51,891 bases of DNA from Humidesulfovibrio sp. (GTDB lineage: Bacteria > Desulfobacterota > Desulfovibrionia > Desulfovibrionales > Desulfovibrionaceae). Below the pieces are notes generated by a model. The model ran no database searches and was not told where the DNA came from. It saw nothing but the letters and a program-made list of their open reading frames with translations. Shown piece by piece: positions 7,439 through 15,516 of the stretch; the first letter of the stretch is position 1; each line of letters begins with the position of its first letter. A program made the translations under genes and the position numbers. The DNA lies in NCBI GenBank assembly GCA_031292175.1, contig JARLHQ010000016.1:1-51891 (forward strand). The letters are read 5' to 3'.

Positions 7439-8416
7439 CTATTTCTGCTCTTCGTAGAAGGGGCTCATGGTATCCCAGAACATGGGCTCGCTGCAGCCGA
7501 TGCAGGGGTGACCAGCCTCAACGGGCCAGTTGACGCCAACGCCCTTGTCCAGCGGATTGAACTTCTTGGTCGGGCAGTTGTTGTTGGTGTAAGGGCCCTT
7601 GCAGCCGAGCTTGAACAGGCACCAGCCCTTCTTGGCCTCGGGGGAATCGAAGGAAAGAGCGAACTGGTCCTTCTCGAAGTGAGGCAGGCGCTGGCAGTGG
7701 TCGTGCACGGTCTCGCCGTAGGCGAAGATCGGGCGCTTCAGGTCGTCCAGCTTGGGCAGGGGCTTCTTGTTCACCACGGTGTCGATAGCGGCGATCACGG
7801 TGGCGACCAGGTTGGCCGGGTTGGGCGGGCAGCCGGGCACGTTGATGACGGTGGCCTTGGGGAACACTTCGTCCACGCCTTTGGTGCCGGTCGGATTCGG
7901 CTTGGCGGCCTGCACGCCGCCGTAGGTGGCGCAGGTGCCGTACGCGATGGTGGCCAGGGCGCGGGGCACGACTTCTTTGCAGATCTCAAGCATGGTCTTG
8001 CCGCCAACCATGCCGTAGATGCCGCCGTCCTTCAGGGGGATGCCGCCCTCAACCACGCACAGGTAGGGCTTCTTCATGGCTTCGTGCAGGGCCTTTTCAG
8101 CCATTTCGCCAGCGGCGGCCATGATGGTCTCCTGGTATTCCAGGGAGATGACGTCCAGGATCAGGGCGTCGATGTACGGTGCGGCAGTGCGCAGGATGGA
8201 CTCGGAGCAGCCGGTGCACTCTGCGTTGTGCAGCCAGATGACGGAAGGACGGTTGTCGGCGGTGAGCGCGGCGGCGATTTTGGGAGCAAACGCCGGACCC
8301 ATGCCCATGGCCGCAGCGATGGTGCCGCAGAATTTCATGAAGTCGCGCCGGGAGATCCCGCGCTCTTCAAGGCGTTTTTCGGCGCCGCTCAAGCCATGTC
8401 CTACGGAAACCTTCAT
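7439..8416 (-). CDS. hynB: Periplasmic [NiFe] hydrogenase small subunit, Tat signal
   Basis: Electron-transfer subunit with three Fe-S clusters. A Tat signal ([10 protein letters not shown], residues 22-31) exports the folded HynAB dimer. The proximal-cluster motif is ECTGCSES (C67, C70), with further cysteines in GTCATYGG and NVPGCPPNP. The distal and medial ligands lie in [32 protein letters not shown] and [13 protein letters not shown]. The start ATG (8414-8416) follows a strong GGAGG. It heads the operon hynB-hynA-protease-hypC. The upstream region carries inverted TGTCAC/GTGACA repeats that may control expression. Confidence 0.97.
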   Translation of the reverse strand: MKVSVGHGLSGAEKRLEERGISRRDFMKFCGTIAAAMGMGPAFAPKIAAALTADNRPSVIWLHNAECTGCSESILRTAAPYIDALILDVISLEYQETIMAAAGEMAEKALHEAMKKPYLCVVEGGIPLKDGGIYGMVGGKTMLEICKEVVPRALATIAYGTCATYGGVQAAKPNPTGTKGVDEVFPKATVINVPGCPPNPANLVATVIAAIDTVVNKKPLPKLDDLKRPIFAYGETVHDHCQRLPHFEKDQFALSFDSPEAKKGWCLFKLGCKGPYTNNNCPTKKFNPLDKGVGVNWPVEAGHPCIGCSEPMFWDTMSPFYEEQK

Positions 8417-8442
8417 ACAACACCTCCAGAATTATGGTAAAA

Positions 8443-8510
8443 CGTGACAGGTACGCCTCTTAAACTCGCGTGCGATGGCTGACGTGTCACGATTATGTTG
8501 CGAGTGACAC
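8443..8510. promoter_or_regulatory. Repeated TGTCAC/GTGACA half-sites upstream of hynBA
   Basis: Three related six-base half-sites lie within 70 bases upstream of hynB: GTGACA (8444-8449), TGTCAC (8485-8490) and GTGACA (8504-8509). The last two form an inverted repeat separated by 13 bases. This suggests an operator for a dimeric regulator. The remaining intergenic DNA to 8790 (374 bases in all) is AT-rich around 8525-8535 and 8655-8680, where divergent promoters are likely. I see no gene in it. Confidence 0.4.
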
Positions 8511-8790
8511 ATCCGCCACACGAATCGTAAAAAAATGTACAGCCAAAACAGCGGGTTAGCTGGGCTCTCACTACAGGGATACAGCAACAATGGCAAGGGG
8601 CTGTGTGAAAAAAACTGGAAAGAAAAGACGAGACTTGCAGGCACGCCACTCTGCTTTGCTTAAAATTATCTTTTTAATCTAGCGCATTGTGCACGCGTTG
8701 ACGGCGACGCAAACGCTGGGTCATAGTCGCGCCGCAGCAGGGAGCGGGGCCATATCCTTGGCGCCTGGGCGGCAAGCAAGGGGGGACAGC

Positions 8791-9105
8791 GTGAGTGTTA
8801 TCGTGGAATTGTCACTCTTTCCAATGGATAAGGGCCAAAGTGTCAGCGCCTATGTGGCCCGCGTGGTGGCGGTCATCCGGGCCAGGGGCTTGGCGCACGA
8901 ACTGACGCCCATGGGCACGTGCATCGAAGGCGAGTGGGAGGAGGTCCTGTCTGTGGTGGACGCCTGCTTCCGCACGATGGCGGCCGAGAGCGACCGCGTG
9001 TACCTGTCCATGCAGGCGGACTGGCGTCGGGGGCGCGCAGGCGGGCTCAAAGCCAAGACGGCCTCGGTGGAGGCGAAGCTCGCCGGGCCGGAGGCAGGGG
9101 CATGA
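8791..9105 (+). CDS. MTH1187/YkoF-type thiamine-binding domain protein
   Basis: A 104-residue ferredoxin-fold protein of the MTH1187 (former DUF77, thiamine_BP) family, whose characterised members bind thiamine or hydroxymethylpyrimidine-like ligands as homotetramers. Family blocks seen are VIVELSLFPMDKGQSVSAYVA, HELTPMGTCIEGEWEEV and RVYLSMQADWR. I chose the GTG start at 8791 because GGGGGG lies just upstream and the family normally begins at this point. Frames starting further upstream would add an unrelated N-terminus. The stop overlaps the flavoprotein start (ATGA), so the two are coupled. Confidence 0.85.
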   Translation: MSVIVELSLFPMDKGQSVSAYVARVVAVIRARGLAHELTPMGTCIEGEWEEVLSVVDACFRTMAAESDRVYLSMQADWRRGRAGGLKAKTASVEAKLAGPEAGA

Positions 9106-9719
9106 GGCGCGTCGTCTGCCTGCTTGGCAGCGCGCGGCCCAGGGGCAACAGCGCGGTTATGGCTGGGGCCGTGTGCCGTGGGGCCGCCGAGGCTGGGGCC
9201 CAGGTGGAGACCTTTGCGCTCAATGCGCTCGACTTCCGTGGCTGCCAAGGCTGCATGGCTTGCAAGAAAAAGGCGGAGGCCTGCGTGCTGGACGACGGCC
9301 TGACTCCGGTGCTGCGGGCCGTGGCCGGGTGCGACGCGCTCGTGCTGGCCACACCGGTCTATTTTGGCGAGGTCAGCTCCCAGCTCAAGGCCTTCATCGA
9401 CCGCACGTACAGCTTCCTGACCCCGGACTACGCCCTGAACAGGGCGCACCGCACGCGGCTCACACCGGGCAAGACGCTTTGCTTCGTCATCGCCCAGGGC
9501 CACCCGCGCGAGGATCTGTTCGCGGACATTTTTCCGCGCTACGCCTACTTCTTCAACTGGCTCGGATTCACGGAGAACCGCCTCCTGCGCGCCTGCCGGA
9601 TCTATCATCCAGGCGATGCCGAGGCCCGCGCGGGACTGCTGGAACAGGCGGCGGCGTTGGGCAGGGATGTGGCTTTGGGACAGGGCGAGCCGGACTGGCT
9701 GCCGCCTGTTCGGAGCTAG
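9102..9719 (+). CDS. Iron-sulfur flavoprotein (NADPH-dependent FMN reductase-like)
   Basis: A 205-residue flavodoxin-fold protein. The N-terminal VVCLLGSARPRGNSAVM binds the FMN phosphate. The compact motif CQGCMACKKKAEAC (C-x2-C-x2-C-x6-C) matches the [4Fe-4S] motif of methanogen and anaerobe iron-sulfur flavoproteins (Isf). ATPVYFGEVSSQLKAFIDR is the conserved FMN-side loop. Known Isf proteins take electrons from ferredoxin and reduce oxygen species or unknown acceptors, so a role in anaerobe redox defence is likely. It is coupled to the MTH1187 gene by an ATGA overlap. Its stop shares a CTAG with the convergent lipoprotein gene. Confidence 0.85.
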   Translation: MRRVVCLLGSARPRGNSAVMAGAVCRGAAEAGAQVETFALNALDFRGCQGCMACKKKAEACVLDDGLTPVLRAVAGCDALVLATPVYFGEVSSQLKAFIDRTYSFLTPDYALNRAHRTRLTPGKTLCFVIAQGHPREDLFADIFPRYAYFFNWLGFTENRLLRACRIYHPGDAEARAGLLEQAAALGRDVALGQGEPDWLPPVRS

Positions 9720-10255
9720 GGGGCTGGGGGCTCCGCGCCCTGCTGACCCGACGCTGGCTGGCTTGAGCCGGTCTCGCCGGTGCAGTTCAGTCCGTCCAGG
9801 CAGAAAAAGCGCACCTGCTCCCGGTTGTAGATGGCGCGCAGGTACTTGGGATCGGCAAAGCCCAACCTAGTGCCGCTGGCGCACTGGGTGACATGCCGGG
9901 CCTCCTGGGCGCGCACCTTGCGTGGAAAGCCCTCGACGATGAACCGGGCCTGGACGTAGTTGCGCGTCACATCGCGTTGGGCCAGCTTGAGCCCGGCCTT
10001 GTTCACGCCCCGGCAGTTGGCCGCGACATCGATGTCGCAGTCTGCCTCCACGATGCGCTTCCCATCCTTATCCTCATAGGTATTCCAGGTGACGCCTTTG
10101 AAGTAGGGGTAGCGCTTCAGGGCCTGTTCCACCGTGACGCTTTCGTCAGGGGAGATGCGCGCCTCGCGCACCGCGTCCACGGGATCGGAGCACGCGCACA
10201 AAAGCGCCAGCCCGACGAGGGCAAGCAATGTAACTGTAGGGCGTTTCAAAAACAT
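9716..10255 (-). CDS. Lipoprotein of unknown function
   Basis: A 179-residue predicted lipoprotein. A short basic N-terminus and a hydrophobic stretch lead to LLCAC, placing the lipidated cysteine at about residue 22. I start at ATG 10253-10255 because it gives this clean signal peptide; longer frames upstream do not. The mature part has four more cysteines (DCDI, ANCRG, TQCAS, FFCLDGLNC), so disulfides are likely. No family is recognised. It ends on a CTAG shared with the convergent flavoprotein gene. Confidence 0.7.
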   Translation of the reverse strand: MFLKRPTVTLLALVGLALLCACSDPVDAVREARISPDESVTVEQALKRYPYFKGVTWNTYEDKDGKRIVEADCDIDVAANCRGVNKAGLKLAQRDVTRNYVQARFIVEGFPRKVRAQEARHVTQCASGTRLGFADPKYLRAIYNREQVRFFCLDGLNCTGETGSSQPASGQQGAEPPAP

Positions 10256-10606
10256 TGTATAAGTGTGGCACAGCCCTGGGGCGAACGCAACCATAGACCA
10301 GGCAAATGACGCATAGGGGTTGCATTGCGCGGGGCAAACGCCTATGGCACCTTGGACAGCTGTTGCCCGGGCGCGTTGCCGCGCTTGGCGTCGCTTTCTC
10401 CGCCGTATTCCGAGCTTTTTTGCGCAGCCTCGTGCCGCGCCGCCCCGTCGCGCGGCACGCCGCGTTCTCGACCGGGGTGCGGGAAATGCCCGAATGCGGG
10501 CGCTCACTCGGAGGGGGAGGCGTGAACCGCTGGGCCGGGGCGTGCAGGCTTCGGCGGAGCGTTCCAGGCCCCGTGTCGTCATTTCGAGGGAGGGAGAGGA
10601 TACTCA
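10256..10606. other. Long structured leader upstream of lactate permease
   Basis: No gene is supported. A perfect 10-base inverted repeat CGTGCCGCGC/GCGCGGCACG (10431-10440 and 10450-10459) and a smaller GCCCG-AATG-CGGGC hairpin further downstream suggest a structured 5' leader or protein-binding region. A TGGCAC at about 10349 has GC at the wrong distance (11 instead of 10 bases) for a sigma-54 promoter. The start codon at 10607 follows a purine-rich GGGAGGGAGAGG tract. Confidence 0.4.
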
Positions 10607-12157
10607 ATGGATATGGTTTCTGTTCTGCTCGCGTTTTTTCCCGTCATCGCCATCTTTCTTTTACTTTTGGTCTACCGCGTGGCCGCGGACACCGCCGGCT
10701 ACATCGGTTGGCTCGTGGCCGCCGCCGTGGCCTGGGGGTACTTCGGGACGCCGGTTTCGGTGGTGCTGACGGCCTCGGTGGCCGGGCTCGTGGCCTCGTT
10801 GCCCATCGCGCTCGTCATGGCCGCCAGCATCATACAGATCACGCTCATGCAGGAGACCGGGGCCGTGGCCCGCGTGGTGGCGCTCATGAAGACCATCGCG
10901 CCCGGCCAGCACGCCGTGCAGATCATGATCCTCAACGTGGGCTTCGGCATCCTTCTGACCAGCCTTGGCGCGGTCACGGTGTCCATCCTGCCCCCGATCA
11001 TGCTTGCGCTCGGCTACTCCACCTTCGCGGCCATCCTGTTGCCGGCCATCGGCTACGACGCCCTGTGCACCTATGCGCTGCTCGGCATCCCGGCCGTGGT
11101 TTTCGCCCATTTTGTGGGCAAGCCGGTGCAGGAGGTGGGCCTGTACTTCGCTTACTACATGCCGGTCATCAGCACCTGCATCGCGCTCGGCATGCTCCAA
11201 CTCACCGGCGGCATTCAGCTGGTGAAGAAGGGCTTCATCCCGGCGCTCATCGCGGGTGTCACCGCGGGCTGCATCGCCATCCTCATGGCCAAGATCGGGC
11301 TTGTGACCATCACCGGCATCGTGGCCGGCCTGGGCGTCATCCTCGCCCTGGTGGTCTATGTGAAGCTCACGGGCAAGCAGTTGCAGGACCGGAGCCTGCT
11401 GGACGAGAAGGATTTGGCTGCCGAGGCGCGGATCTCCTTGCCGCGCGCGGTTTCGCCCTGGGTTCTTCTCACCCTGTTTTCGCTCATCCTGAACGCGCCG
11501 TTCCTGCCGTTCTTCAAGCTCACCTTCGTGGACTGGGCCATGCCGCTCAACATCATCCCCGGCAGTCCTGAAAACCTGCGTCTGTTCTGGCAGGCCTACT
11601 TCTGGGTCGTGGTGTGCACCTTCCTGGCGCTGCCCATCATGCGCGCCACGGGCGAGCAGGTGCGCCGCGGCCTCAAAACCTCGGCCAAGCGCGCCATGCG
11701 GCCCATCATGTCCGCCTCGGTGTTCTTCGCCATCGCCTACGTCATGAACCATTCCGGCAAGGGCCTGGACTGGAAGCTCGCGGTGCCCACCCACAACATG
11801 ATCTACGTCATGGCCGATGCCTCGGCAGCGGTGTTCGGCCGCTTCTACGCGGCGGTGGCCCCGTTCCTGGGCCTGCTTGGCGGGTTCATCTCCGGGTCGG
11901 AAACGTCCTCCATCGCCATGCTCACCAAGCTGCATCTGTCCACGGCGGACAAGATCGGCGCCTCGGGCGTGGTCGTGGCGGCCGGCAGCGCCATCGGCGG
12001 TGGCTTGGCCAGCGTCATCTCCCCCGCCAAGCTGCAGAACGCGGCCTCCAGCATCGACAAAATCCGCGAGGCCAGCACGGCCATCCGCCCGGCCTTCGTT
12101 GTCTCCCTGATGATCACCACGGTTTGCGCGGTGATGACCATGCTCTGGGCCTACTAA
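10607..12157 (+). CDS. lctP: L-lactate permease (LctP family)
   Basis: Imports lactate with protons; lactate is the classic electron donor and carbon source of these sulfate reducers. The 516 residues contain about a dozen hydrophobic helices. Family blocks include GYIGWLVAAAVAW, QITLMQETGAVARVVALMK, LLPAIGYDALCTYALLGIPA, and near the C-terminus GGFISGSETSSIAMLTKLH and SAIGGGLASVISPAKLQNA. The length is slightly below the 550 residues of E. coli LldP. It is monocistronic, with its own terminator. No lactate dehydrogenase gene is adjacent in this window. Confidence 0.93.
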   Translation: MDMVSVLLAFFPVIAIFLLLLVYRVAADTAGYIGWLVAAAVAWGYFGTPVSVVLTASVAGLVASLPIALVMAASIIQITLMQETGAVARVVALMKTIAPGQHAVQIMILNVGFGILLTSLGAVTVSILPPIMLALGYSTFAAILLPAIGYDALCTYALLGIPAVVFAHFVGKPVQEVGLYFAYYMPVISTCIALGMLQLTGGIQLVKKGFIPALIAGVTAGCIAILMAKIGLVTITGIVAGLGVILALVVYVKLTGKQLQDRSLLDEKDLAAEARISLPRAVSPWVLLTLFSLILNAPFLPFFKLTFVDWAMPLNIIPGSPENLRLFWQAYFWVVVCTFLALPIMRATGEQVRRGLKTSAKRAMRPIMSASVFFAIAYVMNHSGKGLDWKLAVPTHNMIYVMADASAAVFGRFYAAVAPFLGLLGGFISGSETSSIAMLTKLHLSTADKIGASGVVVAAGSAIGGGLASVISPAKLQNAASSIDKIREASTAIRPAFVVSLMITTVCAVMTMLWAY

Positions 12158-12182
12158 AGCCCCTGCGCACGCGCTCCTTCAA

Positions 12183-12223
12183 GCGGGGCCGGCGGCGTTA
12201 CGCCTCCGGCCCCGCGTTTTTTT
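12183..12223 (+). terminator. Rho-independent terminator of lctP
   Basis: GC-rich inverted repeat GCGGGGCCGG...CCGGCCCCGC closely followed by seven T, 26 bases after the lctP stop. Confidence 0.9.
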
Positions 12224-12242
12224 GGACGCCGCGCCGTGCGAA

Positions 12243-12269
12243 TTGACCGCGTGTCTTGTTCGCTATAGA
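12243..12269 (+). promoter_or_regulatory. Putative promoter of the moaD-thiF pair
   Basis: TTGACC (12243-12248) and TATAGA (12264-12269), with a short 15-base spacer. A start seven bases beyond the -10 would fall at about 12276, only a couple of bases before the ATG at 12278, and no Shine-Dalgarno sequence is visible. The transcript may therefore be leaderless. Confidence 0.35.
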
Positions 12270-12277
12270 AGTCCATC

Positions 12278-12505
12278 ATGAACATCACGGTAAAATGTTT
12301 CGCCACACTGTCGCGCTTCAGCCCGCCGGACGTCGACGCCTACGCCATCAGTCCCGGGGACACGGTGGCCGCCGTTGTGGCCCGCCTGGGCATTCCGGAA
12401 GAGGAGCTGAAGCTGGTGTTTGTCAACGGCGCGCACGCACCTCTTGACACCCTCCTGGCCGATGGTGACCGCGTGGGGCTTTTCCCCGCCGTGGGAGGCG
12501 GTTGA
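12278..12505 (+). CDS. MoaD/ThiS-family sulfur-carrier protein
   Basis: A 75-residue beta-grasp protein ending in GG (AVGGG). The terminal glycine is the site where partner enzymes form an acyl-adenylate and thiocarboxylate for molybdopterin, tungstopterin, thiazole or cysteine synthesis. The core ITVKCFATLSRF, the segment EELKLVFVNGAHA and DGDRVGLFPAVGGG follow the MoaD pattern. It is followed after two bases by a ThiF/MoeB-like gene, its likely activating partner. In Desulfovibrio such pairs commonly accompany tungsten aldehyde oxidoreductases, but none is present here. Confidence 0.87.
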   Translation: MNITVKCFATLSRFSPPDVDAYAISPGDTVAAVVARLGIPEEELKLVFVNGAHAPLDTLLADGDRVGLFPAVGGG

Positions 12506-12507
12506 GC

Positions 12508-13407
12508 ATGGCCGCGCCAGAGGATCTCCAGGATCTGGCGCTCTCCGAGGAGCGCATCCGTGGTCTGGTCCAACAGACGCGCCTGGCCGATGGCCGGGAG
12601 CTGCCCGTGCTGCCCTTTTATCACGTGCTGGAGCTGGCGCGCAGCCTGAGCCGCAGCAAGAACCACAAGCTGGCGCAGCCGCGCGGGCACGCCGTGGCCT
12701 TGGTGGAGCGCGCGGCGCTGGCGCTCGGTATTTGCCCGGAGCGCTATCTGCGCAATTACGACGCCTACAGTCTGAAGGAGCAGCTGCGCCTGCTTGAGGG
12801 CGACGTGGCCCAGGTGGGGCTGGGCGGGCTGGGCGGGCATCTTCTGGAACTGCTCGCCCGCGCGGGAGTGGGGCACATCCGCGCCGTCGACGGCGACGAA
12901 TTTGTGCCCTCGAACCTGAACCGCCAGCTTTACGCCACCCGGCGCAGCCTGGGCGGCTACAAAGCCGCCGCCGCCGCGGCCCGTCTGCGGCTGGTGAATC
13001 CGGCCGTGGCCTTCGAGCCCATAGCCAAGTTTCTGGACGAGGCGGAAATGGGGTGTTTTGTGGCGGGCGCGCACCTGTGCCTGGACGCCCTGGGCGGGCT
13101 CAAGGACCGCGCGGCGCTGCTGCGCCAGACCACCGCGGCGAATGTCCCGCTGGTGACGGCGGCCGTGGCGGGGCAGAGTGGTTTCGTGGCCACGGTGCTG
13201 CCGGGCGGGCCAGGACCGTTTGACTTCTTTGGCGCGGGCGCGGGCGCAGAGGACACCCTGGGCACCCCGGCCCCGGCCGTGGCCACGGCTGCGGCGCTCA
13301 TGGCCGACGAGGCCCTGAATATCCTTTCAGGGCGCGGGCCAAGGCTCGCGGGCAAGATGCTCGTGTTCGACCTGAACCAGATGAGCTTTGAGACACTGAC
13401 TCTCTAA
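12508..13407 (+). CDS. ThiF/MoeB/HesA-family adenylyltransferase (variant)
   Basis: Expected to adenylate the C-terminal glycine of the MoaD-like protein encoded just upstream. The 299 residues have an unusual ~95-residue N-terminal region, then the Rossmann motif GLGGLGG (104-110), D128/D130, SNLNRQLY (135-142) and K152. These correspond to the ATP-binding residues of MoeB. Differences from classical members are the absence of the CxxC pairs that bind structural zinc, no RYxRQ arginine-finger motif before the Rossmann fold, and DALGG in place of DCTDN. ATG at 12508 is preferred over an in-frame TTG at 12502 because of spacing from GGGAGG. Substrate specificity is uncertain. Confidence 0.85.
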   Translation: MAAPEDLQDLALSEERIRGLVQQTRLADGRELPVLPFYHVLELARSLSRSKNHKLAQPRGHAVALVERAALALGICPERYLRNYDAYSLKEQLRLLEGDVAQVGLGGLGGHLLELLARAGVGHIRAVDGDEFVPSNLNRQLYATRRSLGGYKAAAAAARLRLVNPAVAFEPIAKFLDEAEMGCFVAGAHLCLDALGGLKDRAALLRQTTAANVPLVTAAVAGQSGFVATVLPGGPGPFDFFGAGAGAEDTLGTPAPAVATAAALMADEALNILSGRGPRLAGKMLVFDLNQMSFETLTL

Positions 13408-14628
13408 CTATCCGTGATACTTGCGCCGGATGGCGCGGATGGTGTCCTGGATCTCCAGAAAGGCGTCCACCACCTCGGGATCAAACTGGGTGCCCCGGTT
13501 GTTGATGATTTCGGCCAGCACCTGCTCCTCGGGCCAGGCGCTCTTGTACACGCGCGGGGAGATGAGGGCGTCGTACACGTCGGCCAAGGAGGTGATGCGC
13601 GCGCTGACGGGGATGTCCTCTCCGGAGATGCACTCCACGCAGAGTTCGCGGATCTGGGAGAGATCTCCCGGGAGTTTTCCGGGGTAGCCCTTTCCGTCCC
13701 AGCGTTCATGGTGGAAGAGCGTCACATCCTTGCAGAGCCTGTCCAGCTCCGAGGTGGTGTTGGCGAAGAGCGCCGCGCCGTAGATGGAGTGCCACTTCAT
13801 GGTGGCCGCCTCCTGCTCGTTGAACCGGCCGGGCTTCTTCAGGATCGCGTCGGAGATGCCGACCTTGCCCACGTCGTGCAGCATGGCCGCCAGGCGCAGC
13901 ATGTCTTTTTTGCGCCGGATGGTTAACTCGTCGACCCCCTGGTTGCGCGCCCACTGCTGGTAGATCTCCGCAGAGTACGCGCCCACTCGCTGCACATGCG
14001 CCCCGGTTTCCATGGGGTCGCGCATCTCGGCCATCTTCATCATGCGCAGCATGGTCTCGCGGGTCATGATGCCGCGCTCGATGGTCACCGAGGCGGAGTT
14101 GGCGAACAGCGGGGCGTACTGGATGTCGTACTCCGTGAAGGGGCGCGCCGTGCCGTCGCAAGCCGTGGCGTTGATGAGCTGCATGACGCCGACGATCTTG
14201 CCGTGGAAGGTCTTGAGGGCGATGGTGAGCATGGACCGGGTACGGTAGCCGGTTTCCTCATCGAATTTCTTGTTGAACGAGTATGGCTCGTCCCCGACCA
14301 GCTCGTAGACGTCGGGGATGGCGAGGGTCTCGCCGCTCATGGCCACGTAGCCCACGATGGACTTTTCGTTGATGGGCACTATGAAGTCGGTATAGATGTG
14401 CTTGCTCGCCTCGGTGCCTTTGAAAAGCGTGTCGTTGTGCACGTAGCTGAAGCTCAGATTTTCCCCTTCGATGAGGTAGATGGAGCCCGCGTCGGCGTGG
14501 GTCATGTCCCTGGCTTCCGCGAGCACCTTGTCCAGAATGGCGTCGACATCCTTGAGGGTGTTGAGTTCCTCAATGACCTTGAGGATGTCGCGGACGATGT
14601 CAAAAGGCTGGCGATCCTTGCACTCCAC
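13408..14628 (-). CDS. GAF-HD-GYP domain protein, probable c-di-GMP phosphodiesterase
   Basis: Cytoplasmic signalling protein of 406 residues. A GAF sensor domain occupies about 20-185. The HD-GYP domain follows, with ETGAHVQRV (H211), LHDVGKVG (H251-D252), HHERWDG (306-312) and GYP (314-316). All metal-ligand and GYP signatures are present, so hydrolysis of cyclic di-GMP is likely. It starts at a GTG (14626-14628) with GGAG upstream. The gene is convergent with, and directly abuts, the thiF-like gene. It opposes the activity of the diguanylate cyclase at the left edge, though there is no evidence they act together. Confidence 0.9.
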   Translation of the reverse strand: MECKDRQPFDIVRDILKVIEELNTLKDVDAILDKVLAEARDMTHADAGSIYLIEGENLSFSYVHNDTLFKGTEASKHIYTDFIVPINEKSIVGYVAMSGETLAIPDVYELVGDEPYSFNKKFDEETGYRTRSMLTIALKTFHGKIVGVMQLINATACDGTARPFTEYDIQYAPLFANSASVTIERGIMTRETMLRMMKMAEMRDPMETGAHVQRVGAYSAEIYQQWARNQGVDELTIRRKKDMLRLAAMLHDVGKVGISDAILKKPGRFNEQEAATMKWHSIYGAALFANTTSELDRLCKDVTLFHHERWDGKGYPGKLPGDLSQIRELCVECISGEDIPVSARITSLADVYDALISPRVYKSAWPEEQVLAEIINNRGTQFDPEVVDAFLEIQDTIRAIRRKYHG

Positions 14629-14706
14629 AGGCTACTCCGCTGTTTGGGGGGGGAGAGACGTGCGGTCTGTATACCCTCTTAGTAGGGTGAAATCCAGAGG
14701 GAACTT

Positions 14707-15435
14707 ATGTCAAGTATGGACGAAATAATTCAGGTGGCCGGTGTCTGCTCGGTGGAGGAGGGGCTCATGCTCGCCGCCTGCGGCGTAACGCACGTGGGAC
14801 TGCCCCTGCGTCTGGCCGTACACCAGCCCGATACCAGCGAGGAGGAGGCCCGGGGCATTGTGGCCGCGCTCAAGGGCCGGGCCCAGACCGTGTGCATCAC
14901 CTACGTGACGGACGCGGCGGAAGCGCTTGCCCTGTGCCGCTTCCTGGGCGTCAGCGGGGTGCAGCTCCATGGGGCCATGCCCCTGGCTGAGGTGCGCCGC
15001 CTGCGGGAGGCTGCGCCGTGGCTCTTTGTCATCAAGAGCCTAGTGGTGGGCACGGCGCCTGAGGCCGCCATCCTGGACGCGGCTCGGGAGCACGCGCCCC
15101 TGGTGGACGTCTTTCTGACCGACAGCTACGACCCCGCAACCGGAGCGACCGGGGCCACGGGCCGCGTACACGACTGGGGCGTAAGCGCACGCTTGGCGAA
15201 GGCGCTGCCGCGTCCGCTCATCCTGGCGGGAGGACTGAGCGCGGCGAACGTGGCCGAGGCCGTGCTTGCCGTGCGGCCCTTTGGAGTGGACGCGCACACG
15301 GGACTGGAGGATGCGCGCGGCTTCAAGGATGAACGGCTGGTGCGGCGCTTTGTAAACGAGTCCCGGCGCGCGTTCGCCGTATTGAAAAGCGACGCTCCTG
15401 TGGCGGGGCTTGCCAAAGCTTGCGAATCGAAGTAA
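14707..15435 (+). CDS. TrpF-like (phosphoribosylanthranilate isomerase family) protein lacking the catalytic cysteine
   Basis: A (beta/alpha)8 protein of 242 residues resembling PRAI, the Amadori-type isomerase of tryptophan synthesis. Matching blocks are GVQLHG (84-89), FLTDS with D139 at the catalytic-acid position, GATGATG (146-152) before HDW, LAGGLSAANV (173-182) and GVDAHTGLED (193-202). The N-terminal KxCGxT motif reads QVAGVC, so the catalytic base Cys aligns with Ala11. The arginine expected near residue 36-40 also appears replaced. It stands alone with no trp genes. The product may use another substrate or be non-catalytic; annotation as trpF would be unsafe. Confidence 0.75.
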   Translation: MSSMDEIIQVAGVCSVEEGLMLAACGVTHVGLPLRLAVHQPDTSEEEARGIVAALKGRAQTVCITYVTDAAEALALCRFLGVSGVQLHGAMPLAEVRRLREAAPWLFVIKSLVVGTAPEAAILDAAREHAPLVDVFLTDSYDPATGATGATGRVHDWGVSARLAKALPRPLILAGGLSAANVAEAVLAVRPFGVDAHTGLEDARGFKDERLVRRFVNESRRAFAVLKSDAPVAGLAKACESK

Positions 15436-15516
15436 GAAGCGGCACCTTTCAAGAGCCTTTGAAGCCGGACCGCTGTCCACAGCGGCCTGCGCAAGGGTCG
15501 CAATCGAGGAGACTGC

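Noticed and set aside
10340..10370. Sigma-54 promoter before lctP
   Set aside because: TGGCAC is present but GC follows after 11 instead of 10 bases, and no activator gene is adjacent.
14707..15435. Genuine trpF
   Set aside because: Catalytic Cys is Ala and there are no other trp genes, so I list it only as TrpF-like.
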